Origin: an uncultured Eubacteriales bacterium
GTDB lineage: Bacteria > Bacillota > Clostridia > Peptostreptococcales > Anaerovoracaceae
DNA: 16,756 bases
Assembly: GCA_902765035.1 (NCBI GenBank)
Contig: CACWYF010000005.1
Coordinates: 1 to 16,756, forward strand
Reading direction: 5' to 3'
The notes beneath the pieces were generated by a model. The model ran no database searches. It was given only the letters and a program-made list of their open reading frames with translations, and was not told the DNA's origin. The stretch's first letter is position 1. Every line of letters begins with the position of its first letter. Below, piece by piece: positions 7,260-13,626 of the stretch. The position numbers and the translations under genes were made by a program.

Positions 7260-8408
7260 CTATTCCTTGGTCTCAATCACGTCGGTCAGTGCCTCTTCAG
7301 CGATCCCGAGCGGCAGGCAGCCCTTTCTTGCGCCTCTGCCGTACTTGCGTGTTGCAAAGATAAATGCGTCAAAGTTCTCTCTCGGTGTTCCGATAGGTAC
7401 CTGGCATCCTGTGCCGAGTGTATATCCGTTCTCTGCCTCGGATCCCTTGATGATGCATGTTTTGCATGTCTCGATGACATCGTCTATGGTCCCGTTGAGC
7501 ATAACATCTACAGGTGCCACGTTGCCCATGAGTCCGAAGTGAGGCCCCATGATGTCTCTTGCAGCTGCGAGGTCTTCCATGTTGTCTACGCTGAAGTTGG
7601 CTACCTTGAGCTGGCTCATCTCATCCCACAGAGGCGAAGTCTTTCCGCAGATATGGATTCCAGGCTTCCTTCCGAGAGCCTGTGTCAGTCCCTCGATGAG
7701 CTCGATCAGATGAGGCTCTGAGAACTTCTTGTAGTTTCTCTTGCCGAGGATGTCAGAGCAGCTTACAGGGTCGCAGATGGTGCATCCGCCGCCGCCGAAT
7801 TCGTCAGCGAACATCTCTGCGTATGCGACTGTGTAGTCAACGCACCACTTCAGAAGGTCGTGAAGTTCTTCAGGGTGTCTTACTGTATCTCTCAGAATCT
7901 TCTCTACCGGTCTGATGCAGGAAGCGTTGGTGAAAGGACCTGCTACCGGCATCGCGATACCCATCTCAGGGAATGCTGCCTTGAGGTCTATACCTCTCTG
8001 CAGGACTGACAGGAAGACCGGATTCTTCTTAGGGTTATCCTTCATGAGAGTCTTCAGCTGGTCATAGTCCTCAAGAACAGGCTTGATGACACGGTCGATA
8101 CCTACTTCAGGGAAGTAGATCTCTGAACCGACAGCCTGCGCCATTGTTCTCAGTCTCAGTCCGGATGCGAGTCCGCCAATGTTGAACTCTTCCTTTCTTC
8201 TTTTTATGACATCGATATGTACCTTGACGTCATTTCTCCACTGAGCAGTAGTATATCCGAAAATGTTGGCCATAGCCTCTTCATTACTCTGGATCGAGAA
8301 AGGTATATGGTCTACCTCTTCACCTGCAGCGTATTTCTGCATTCTTTCCCCGTCGGTCATAGTCTCAGGGTACTTTTCCATTTCACGTTTCAGTTCTTCA
8401 TAAGTCAT
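7260..8408 (-). CDS. UroD-fold corrinoid methyltransferase, first gene of the cluster
   Basis: The protein has 382 residues from the ATG at 8406-8408 (MTYEELKREMEKYPETMTDG), with AGAGG 7 bases upstream. An in-frame codon at 8438 would add ten residues unlike the family. It is a UroD-superfamily zinc methyltransferase with His252 and Cys254 in GIHICGKTS and Cys335 in LGTGCQVPIG. It is the longest of the four paralogs. It carries a distinctive EFGGGGCTICDPVSCSDILG segment (204-222), where the others have simpler loops, and a basic C-terminal extension. The GLASGLRLRTMAQAVGSEIYFP segment is typical of the branch containing demethylating methyltransferases, so this is the likeliest candidate to act on the methyl donor. 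That is inference. It has its own promoter and leader hairpin, and its 3' end abuts a large inverted repeat. Confidence 0.9.
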   Translation of the reverse strand: MTYEELKREMEKYPETMTDGERMQKYAAGEEVDHIPFSIQSNEEAMANIFGYTTAQWRNDVKVHIDVIKRRKEEFNIGGLASGLRLRTMAQAVGSEIYFPEVGIDRVIKPVLEDYDQLKTLMKDNPKKNPVFLSVLQRGIDLKAAFPEMGIAMPVAGPFTNASCIRPVEKILRDTVRHPEELHDLLKWCVDYTVAYAEMFADEFGGGGCTICDPVSCSDILGKRNYKKFSEPHLIELIEGLTQALGRKPGIHICGKTSPLWDEMSQLKVANFSVDNMEDLAAARDIMGPHFGLMGNVAPVDVMLNGTIDDVIETCKTCIIKGSEAENGYTLGTGCQVPIGTPRENFDAFIFATRKYGRGARKGCLPLGIAEEALTDVIETKE

Positions 8409-8436
8409 ATGAGTACCTCTTACATCTGCAAACATC

Positions 8437-8459
8437 AAAAAACATACGGCTGACGCCGT
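8437..8459 (-). terminator. Terminator-like hairpin in the leader of the methyltransferase operon
   Basis: On the minus strand ACGGC, loop GTCA, GCCGT (8446-8459) is followed by two bases, a G and six T residues (8437-8442). It lies between the -10 element at 8473-8478 and the start codon at 8408, about 25 bases before the ribosome binding site. Its position fits an attenuator or a 5' stabilising stem. The stem is only 5 bp and no alternative antiterminator pairing was identified by eye. Confidence 0.5.
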
Positions 8460-8472
8460 TATTCATGGAATT

Positions 8473-8478
8473 ATTATA
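8473..8478 (-). promoter_or_regulatory. -10 promoter element (perfect TATAAT) of the methyltransferase operon
   Basis: The minus strand carries TATAAT exactly at this site, 64 bases before the start codon at 8408. Transcription would start near 8466. No good -35 was found: TTGCGC is only 14 bases away and nothing closer to TTGACA lies 16-18 bases away. An 8-base palindrome GAATATTC (8482-8489) sits in the spacer, which could be an operator of an activated promoter. Confidence 0.5.
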
Positions 8479-8554
8479 TCTGAATATTCTCAGCGCAATT
8501 ATTGATATCGTCTATGCAAAATGTTCGGTGTATTTGAGGAAATAATAGTGCCAC

Positions 8555-8594
8555 AAGAAAAAGCGCATACAGGGAGTTATCTCCCCCTATGCGC
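8555..8594 (-). terminator. Intrinsic terminator ending the tetrapyrrole / MoxR operon
   Basis: A long hairpin has arms 8563-8576 and 8581-8594, which pair at 12 of 14 positions (GCGCATA outside, GGGAG/CTCCC inside) with a 4-base loop. On the minus strand it is followed directly by TTTTTCTT. It lies 53 bases after the stop of the MoxR-like gene. There is no T-run on the other side, so it works for the minus strand only. It separates the two operons. Confidence 0.92.
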
Positions 8595-8646
8595 ATGTTG
8601 TCTCTGTTGCATATTTTATTCCGGTCTTCAGCACTGGCTCCGGAAA

Positions 8647-10149
8647 CTACAGCTCCAGCTGATCGATCTTGCGGTCGATCTCAATCTGTCTCTCGCTGAA
8701 CAGAAGCTCCTTGTTGTGCCTGAAGTACTCCTCGCATCCGTATCTGTTTATGAATGCTGCACTTGAGGCATCGGCAGTAAGCTCTGTGACGATCATCAGC
8801 ATCTCTCTGCCTTCGCCCCAGCAGCTTTCGGCGAATCTGAACAGCCCGGTGAGCTTATCCTGTGTTTTGCCGACCTGGGCTGCATGAGTCTTCACGATCG
8901 TGCTGAACTTGTCGCGTATTATGTCGAAGGACTCATTGAAATCCTTGACTCCTGAGGTCTCTGCTGCGAACTTCTCAAGTATGTCCGCAGTCCTGAGCAT
9001 GACCCTGCGCCTGTTCTGATCTACTGAGCCTGACTTTCTTCCGGCCTCAAGCCTGCTTCTCATATCTCCCGCGATCTCAAGAAGCCTATCCTGCGGAGTC
9101 TTCTCGCCCGGGTCTTCCTCTGCATAAGCCTTGAGGCATGCCCGCAGCTCATCTATCACCTTCTCCTCAGTATTGCACGCGCGGATGTCTGTCCTCACAT
9201 TGCTGAGGAGGAGTCCTATGAGTGTGTATACCTCGTCGAATCCGGCATCAGCAGCCTGGCCTATCATCTCGCCCGTGGCTTTGCCGAGGAGGATGTCCTC
9301 GACAGGATACTCCGTCCTGTACTTGTTGAAGAGGTCGTAATATACAGCGAATTCTTTGGCGGCCGCCTGATCCTGCAGGTACTGGATGATCAGGTCCTCG
9401 TCGACCTCAAGGCTGTTCTGCTCGTACAGGTACAGCATCTTGCTGAGGTCTTCCCAGCCTCTCGGTGTTACAATGCTGCGGCCGCTTACGGTCGTCTCTA
9501 CCGAGTAGAATCTGTTCCTCTTGCTCTGGAGGAAGGTCGTGACTGCCGGGTGGATCTCGGCTTTCAGTGCGTATTCTTTCCAGGTGTCGTAGTCAGCCTC
9601 GACATCGATCTTTTTGAGTCTGTCGAGTGTTACGATGTCAAAATCCCTGACGGAGTCGTTGTATTCCGGCGGGTTTCCGGCGCATGCGATGATCCAGCCG
9701 TCAGGAATGCGGTGTCTTCCGAATACCTTGTACTGCAGGAACTGGAGCATCAGAGGCGACAGTGTCTCCGACACGCAGTTGATCTCGTCGAGGAAGAGGA
9801 TGCCCTCCTTTACTCCGGTCTCTTCCATGAGCTCGTAAATGGAAGAGATGATCTCGCTCATCGTGTACTCGGTGACATCGTACTCCTTGCCGTCGTAGAC
9901 CTTGTGGCTTATGAACGGAAGTCCGATGGCGCTCTGCCTCGTGTGATGAGTCATGGAATACGAAATGATGCCGATGCCGAGCTCTGCGGCTATCTGCTCC
10001 ATTATAGCGGTCTTGCCGATTCCCGGAGGTCCGATCAGAAGGACCGGCCTCTGCTTCTCGACCGGGATGGCGTATGCCCCGAACTCATCCTTCGTGAGAT
10101 ACGCTTTGACTGCATTTCTTATCTGTGTCTTGGCTTTGCTGATATTCAT
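8647..10149 (-). CDS. MoxR-like AAA+ ATPase
   Basis: The 500-residue protein has an N-terminal AAA+ domain. Walker A is GPPGIGKT (40-47), Walker B is LFLDEIN (118-124), the sensor 1 Asn is in ACAGNPPEYN (near 159), and a following DRLKK segment carries a possible arginine finger. The MoxR-type insert is recognised in the SEIISSIYELME and HRIPDGWIIACAGNP patterns. The C-terminal half (about 280-500) is helical and charged, with no known domain seen. MoxR ATPases pair with a VWA-domain partner to remodel target proteins, often during metal or cofactor insertion (NorQ/NorD, CbbQ/CbbO, RavA/ViaA; CobS/CobT is an analogous chelatase pair). The partner here is the VWA gene 42 bases upstream. AGGAG lies 6 bases before the ATG. 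The last gene of its operon, it is followed by an intrinsic terminator. The target is unknown. Confidence 0.9.
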   Translation of the reverse strand: MNISKAKTQIRNAVKAYLTKDEFGAYAIPVEKQRPVLLIGPPGIGKTAIMEQIAAELGIGIISYSMTHHTRQSAIGLPFISHKVYDGKEYDVTEYTMSEIISSIYELMEETGVKEGILFLDEINCVSETLSPLMLQFLQYKVFGRHRIPDGWIIACAGNPPEYNDSVRDFDIVTLDRLKKIDVEADYDTWKEYALKAEIHPAVTTFLQSKRNRFYSVETTVSGRSIVTPRGWEDLSKMLYLYEQNSLEVDEDLIIQYLQDQAAAKEFAVYYDLFNKYRTEYPVEDILLGKATGEMIGQAADAGFDEVYTLIGLLLSNVRTDIRACNTEEKVIDELRACLKAYAEEDPGEKTPQDRLLEIAGDMRSRLEAGRKSGSVDQNRRRVMLRTADILEKFAAETSGVKDFNESFDIIRDKFSTIVKTHAAQVGKTQDKLTGLFRFAESCWGEGREMLMIVTELTADASSAAFINRYGCEEYFRHNKELLFSERQIEIDRKIDQLEL

Positions 10150-10191
10150 CGTATGCTCCTGGCTGTGTAGTTCAGCTGTCTATGCTCTTTT

Positions 10192-11529
10192 CTATATCCC
10201 CTCGCGCAGCTCGTCCTGCTGCAGCAATACTCTTATCGCCCACACCGGCACTGCCGGCAGATGGTAGCCGTCGTCAACGAAGACGAAGGCCGTCCTGTAC
10301 GGCGGTTTTGCCTCAGGATACGTCCCGAGTCCGTCCGTGAAATATATGAGTCCCTTGAGGTCTGAGAACGCACCCTCTTTTATGAGCCTGTCCACATAGG
10401 TGAAGACCGGTCTGAAGTCGGTGCCTCCGAGGCCTCTTATCTCCATCGTCTCAAGGTATCTGTCAAAATCCTCTGTACAGGTGATCACGGTGTCGTCCTG
10501 GATCTCCGCGTCGCACTGTATTATGTGGACGTTGATGTCACGGAAGAATGACCCCTGCTGATTCAGTATACCATATGTCCTGCGGAGGAAGGTCTGCACC
10601 TCTTCTCCCGCCACAGAGCCCGAGGTGTCTATCGCTATGACAAAATCCCTGATCCTGTGGTCCTCTCTGTATTCGAGCGGCTCTATAAGAGGCATGTTCC
10701 CGTAATGCGTCAGGCCGTAGGTGTAGTAGATGTAGTCGAACTCATCCTCGGAAGTCTTTATCTCTTCTCCCATGGCCGCGAACTTTCTGAGAAAATCCGT
10801 GTAGTCGTATCTCTCACGCGTCACGGCGCGTATGTTCTGTACGAGTGTCCCTGCAGACTCCCCGCGGACTTTGCCGAATATCTCGAGCTCCATCTCGATC
10901 TGCTTTGCGATGTTCTTCCACTGATCCTCATCGGTCAGGTTCACATCCTGTGACGGGCCGGATATGTGCTCGCGTGCCTGAGGAGCTGTGCCCTGTTTAT
11001 GCTCAGCAGCATACCAGGTGCTGTGATCGTCAGGCGAGAACAGCTCTGCCAGATAATCAAGCCTCTCTGCGGGGTACTGCATCTCTCCGAGCCATGCATA
11101 TATCTTCTCTGCAGTCAGGTGTTTTACCGCAGACTTTATCTCTCTCAGGTATTTGTGCTGCCTGTCCTCCCTGTCCGATCTTGTGCATGTGAGGCCGAGG
11201 TCGTTTATCGATGCCTCGACTGCTATATCGCAGGCCAGGTCCCATCTCTTCCTGTCGATCCTGGTGCCCACGAACGGATGCAGGAAGATGCAGTGCAGGA
11301 TAATGTGCAGGTAGTCTCTTGTAATCTCCTCACGTGAATCCCTGTATATTCTGAGAACGTGCTCCGGGGCAAAATATATGCAGTCGCCGTCTGTCGAAAA
11401 GGTCCCATCATAAACAGACCTCCTGTGCATGCTCAGCGCCACATCCATGTAGCGCAGATTCACAAGGAGCCTGTTTCTTGATATATCAAGCACATCATTC
11501 GCAAGATTCAGGATCTCTTCGTTAGCCAT
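10192..11529 (-). CDS. DUF2201 / VWA-like domain protein, partner of the MoxR ATPase
   Basis: The 445-residue protein has an N-terminal putative metallopeptidase-like domain (DUF2201 N-terminal type). It contains HIILHCIFLH (His75, His79, His84) followed by the DLACDIAVEASIND segment. The C-terminal VWA-like domain starts near residue 290, with the MIDAS motif DTSGSV (300-305), a later GGTD (about 367-370) and FTDG (about 396-399). The middle (about 150-260) is acidic and probably flexible. The catalytic Glu of HExxH is absent (H-I-I-L-H), so peptidase activity is doubtful. It probably binds metal and presents substrates to the AAA+ partner encoded next. The ATG at 11527-11529 has only a weak ribosome binding site, so coupling to the precorrin-2 dehydrogenase gene 21 bases upstream is likely. 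Confidence 0.88.
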   Translation of the reverse strand: MANEEILNLANDVLDISRNRLLVNLRYMDVALSMHRRSVYDGTFSTDGDCIYFAPEHVLRIYRDSREEITRDYLHIILHCIFLHPFVGTRIDRKRWDLACDIAVEASINDLGLTCTRSDREDRQHKYLREIKSAVKHLTAEKIYAWLGEMQYPAERLDYLAELFSPDDHSTWYAAEHKQGTAPQAREHISGPSQDVNLTDEDQWKNIAKQIEMELEIFGKVRGESAGTLVQNIRAVTRERYDYTDFLRKFAAMGEEIKTSEDEFDYIYYTYGLTHYGNMPLIEPLEYREDHRIRDFVIAIDTSGSVAGEEVQTFLRRTYGILNQQGSFFRDINVHIIQCDAEIQDDTVITCTEDFDRYLETMEIRGLGGTDFRPVFTYVDRLIKEGAFSDLKGLIYFTDGLGTYPEAKPPYRTAFVFVDDGYHLPAVPVWAIRVLLQQDELREGI

Positions 11530-11550
11530 ACAGTCAATTACCGGTCTGTT

Positions 11551-12036
11551 TTATCTTCCGGCTTCACTGTCTTCCGGAATATCTATATAGTCGAGCAGCT
11601 TTTTGATCTTGCCTGTCGTCTCTGCAGCCAGACTGTGATCCTCACCGCTTGCAGTTACGCCCACTACGACAGGTCCCTTGCGCGCAATTCCCGGGAAGTA
11701 GAAATCGCAAAGCGACTGGTCGCCTGCGGCATTGACGAGGATGCCTCTCCTCCTGCACATGCCTGCGATCCTCACATCCGTTCCCGCATGGCCGGTCGAG
11801 ATGAAGGCTATGTCCATGCCTTCGAGGTCGTTCTCGTCGAATCTCCTGCGGTGGTATGTGATGTACCCCGAATCCGCAAGCTTCTGTATGATCGGCTCAC
11901 AGTCAGGCGCGACGACCGTGACCGAACCGGCAAAATCGAAAATATTCACAAGTCTTCTCGCAGAGATTTTGCCCGCCCCGATGAAGAGGACGTTCTTCTG
12001 CGACAGATCTACAAACATTGGAAAATACAGACTCAT
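11551..12036 (-). CDS. Precorrin-2 dehydrogenase-like protein (SirC/CysG N-domain type)
   Basis: The 161-residue protein matches the NAD-binding domain of siroheme synthase, which oxidises precorrin-2 to sirohydrochlorin (factor II), the branch point to siroheme and anaerobic cobamides. The dinucleotide loop is GAGKISARR (20-28), then VTVVAPDCEP (39-48) and the FYFPGIARKGPVVVGVTASG segment (112-131). It is short. The C-terminal domain of full CysG/Met8-type proteins is missing, leaving a dehydrogenase-size chain like SirC. The residue at the place of catalytic Asp104 of E. coli CysG appears to be Gly105, with Asp106 beside it (VNAAGDQSLCDF). GGAG lies 7 bases before the ATG. Its upstream region is the palindromic element at 12060-12182. 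It supplies the pathway fed by cobA-hemD. Ferrochelatase activity cannot be judged. Confidence 0.88.
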   Translation of the reverse strand: MSLYFPMFVDLSQKNVLFIGAGKISARRLVNIFDFAGSVTVVAPDCEPIIQKLADSGYITYHRRRFDENDLEGMDIAFISTGHAGTDVRIAGMCRRRGILVNAAGDQSLCDFYFPGIARKGPVVVGVTASGEDHSLAAETTGKIKKLLDYIDIPEDSEAGR

Positions 12037-12059
12037 TGTTTCGCTCCGTTTAATCTAAG

Positions 12060-12182
12060 AGCGAACTTTACATATATACTTCAGGCGATAATTCTCGAAG
12101 AGCTTTACGCAACATTTTTGTATCTTTACGGGTTGCACGCTCTTCTGCGAGATCGCCATTCCGTATATATGTAAAGTTCGCT
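12060..12182. repeat. 123-bp palindromic element with perfect 20-bp terminal inverted repeats (MITE-like)
   Basis: The 20-base end AGCGAACTTTACATATATAC (12060-12079) recurs exactly in reverse complement at 12163-12182. Further matching blocks lie inside: GGCGAT/ATCGCC, GAAGAGC/GCTCTTC and GCAAC/GTTGC, so almost the whole element folds into one interrupted hairpin around an AT-rich loop of about 18 bases. It fills the 182-base gap between the exported-protein gene and the precorrin-2 dehydrogenase gene. No second copy is in the window and no clear target-site duplication is seen. It could be a small non-autonomous mobile element or a processed operon hairpin. Confidence 0.85.
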
Positions 12183-12218
12183 ATTACAATAATTACTTTT
12201 CAATTGTACCATACTGCA

Positions 12219-12893
12219 TTACTCGTAGAAGCGCTTCTTGATAAAGTGATTGAGTATCCCGCCGACGATTATGATGGCGAGCGCGATGTATATGACTTTG
12301 ACCGCGGCTTCCTGCGTGTCGGCGATGGTGCCGCCGTCTGCCGAGAGCTCCACGTGGAGATTCTCCTGAGGCAGGCTTTCCGCGATGAACGCGATGTCTC
12401 TGTCATACCATTTTGCCTTCTTCTTGCTGTATGCAGCGCAAGGCATCTCCTTGTTCAGTGCCTCGACATCGAGGGTGAACTCTCCGTATCCGCTCGACTC
12501 GTCGGCCGGTATCCACTTGCTCTGATCCGCAGCCTCTGCTTCAGCTGCGGTCCCCGGGTACACGTAAGCGTAGCTTGTACTCGAGATGCGGATGACGGCA
12601 TTGATGTGGCCCCCTTCATTTGTGAGTTTTGCCTGCGTGATCTTGAAATACTGCGAGCTCGAGAGCGCATCGACATCGTATGTCCCCTCGTCGAAGTCTT
12701 CGGGATATACCGGCGTCATGCTGTAGATAAGAGTCCCGTCCTGGAGCGAGCGGTCGCGCTCTTCGGTCTCAACGCCTATCCCCTTTTCCTTGTCCTTGAT
12801 GACCACCGGCTCTGCAGACACAGTAATACATGATGCTGCAGTCAGCATCACTATGAACAGTATTACCAGTGCTTTTCTGTGTGCGTTGATCAT
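12219..12893 (-). CDS. Exported, membrane-anchored protein linked to the ABC-2 transporter
   Basis: The 224-residue protein has a signal peptide (basic start, hydrophobic residues 8-20, cleavage probably after TVSA at 25-28). Its extracellular domain (about 50-190) is beta-rich, with segments such as YFKITQAKLTNEGGHINAVI, YVYPGTAAEAEAADQSKWIP and AAYSKKKAKWYDRDIAF. This pattern is shared by many surface proteins of Clostridia, but I cannot attach a proven ligand. A C-terminal membrane helix (about 199-216) and a short basic tail KKRFYE follow. A Cys at 22 follows AAS, a poor lipobox, so a lipoprotein is less likely. The start codon overlaps the stop of the permease gene by one base (TAATG), which implies translational coupling. 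The ribosome binding site is weak. It may be a substrate-binding or accessory subunit of the exporter. Confidence 0.75.
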   Translation of the reverse strand: MINAHRKALVILFIVMLTAASCITVSAEPVVIKDKEKGIGVETEERDRSLQDGTLIYSMTPVYPEDFDEGTYDVDALSSSQYFKITQAKLTNEGGHINAVIRISSTSYAYVYPGTAAEAEAADQSKWIPADESSGYGEFTLDVEALNKEMPCAAYSKKKAKWYDRDIAFIAESLPQENLHVELSADGGTIADTQEAAVKVIYIALAIIIVGGILNHFIKKRFYE

Positions 12894-13624
12894 TACAGGT
12901 TCTTTTTCTTATATATAAAATATACGGATATGCTGCCGAGGATCACGAGGTATGCAAGGAGCACGATGAATCCGTATGCTCCCGGCGCCTCCCCGTTGGC
13001 TATGCATCTTATCATGCCGCTCGTCTGCGACAGCGGAAGTATCTCGATGATCTGCCTGAAGCCGTCCGGCATCTCCTCTGTGGAGAAGAACGTGTTGCAC
13101 AGGAACGACATCGGCATGATTATGTACGTATTGAATCTCGGTGCGTCCGAGTATGTCTTCGCAAGGAATGACAGCACAAGCGCAAGGGTCGCGAATACCA
13201 TTCCGTTCAGAAGCATTATGAAAAATGACAGACTGTTGAAGATGAGTCCGTGCCTCACAGGAATCGTGAGGATGAGAATGACGCATGCAGCATACAGACC
13301 TCTCAGGCTGCCGCCTATCACCTGCCCCAGTATGAACTGCCAGAGGGGCGTAGGCGATACCATTACCTGGTCGAGCGCCTTTTCATACAGCCTCTGAACG
13401 CTCATGCTCTGGGCTATCGCGCCGAAGCTGCCGGTCATCGTGACCATCGCGACGAGTCCCGGTACGAGGAAGTGTATGTACGGCTCGCCGTGTGAAGTCG
13501 TACGGATGCCCAGGCCGAAGATAATCAGGTACATCAAAGGAGAGATCATCGCCGCGACGGTGATCTTATAGAAGTCTCGTCTGAACTCGACCCATTTTTC
13601 CCAAAGTACCGTAATAATTCCCAT
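12893..13624 (-). CDS. ABC-2 type transporter permease
   Basis: The 243-residue integral membrane protein has about six hydrophobic segments and the ABC-2 layout. An N-terminal cytoplasmic stretch (VLWEKWVEFRRDFYK) precedes helix 1 (VAAMISPLMYLIIFGLGI). Next comes an extracellular loop with HFLVPGLVAMVTM, then the QVMVSPTPLWQFILGQVIGG segment with the conserved coupling helix. A conserved PMSFLCNTFFSTEEMPDGFR loop comes before the last helices. Members of this family export drugs, lipids or polysaccharides, and some pair with surface proteins. It follows its ATPase by 2 bases and overlaps the exported-protein gene by 1, so the three form one unit. The substrate is unknown. Its place inside a tetrapyrrole operon suggests a tetrapyrrole or metal link, but that is guilt by association only. 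Confidence 0.9.
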   Translation of the reverse strand: MGIITVLWEKWVEFRRDFYKITVAAMISPLMYLIIFGLGIRTTSHGEPYIHFLVPGLVAMVTMTGSFGAIAQSMSVQRLYEKALDQVMVSPTPLWQFILGQVIGGSLRGLYAACVILILTIPVRHGLIFNSLSFFIMLLNGMVFATLALVLSFLAKTYSDAPRFNTYIIMPMSFLCNTFFSTEEMPDGFRQIIEILPLSQTSGMIRCIANGEAPGAYGFIVLLAYLVILGSISVYFIYKKKNL

Positions 13625-13626
13625 AG

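Noticed and set aside
112..8408. Annotation of the UroD-fold genes as heme biosynthesis hemE
   Set aside because: None has the PVWxMRQAGRY N-terminal signature of HemE. Three carry the His-x-Cys...Cys zinc site of the methyltransferase branch, and the context is a corrinoid protein and its activator.
8409..8554. Cobalamin riboswitch upstream of the methyltransferase operon
   Set aside because: No B12-box-like segment or long structured leader is seen. The leader from the -10 box to the start codon is under 70 bases.
12060..12182. CRISPR array or tRNA in the palindromic region
   Set aside because: There is one inverted pair only, with no direct repeats with spacers and no cloverleaf with a T-loop sequence.
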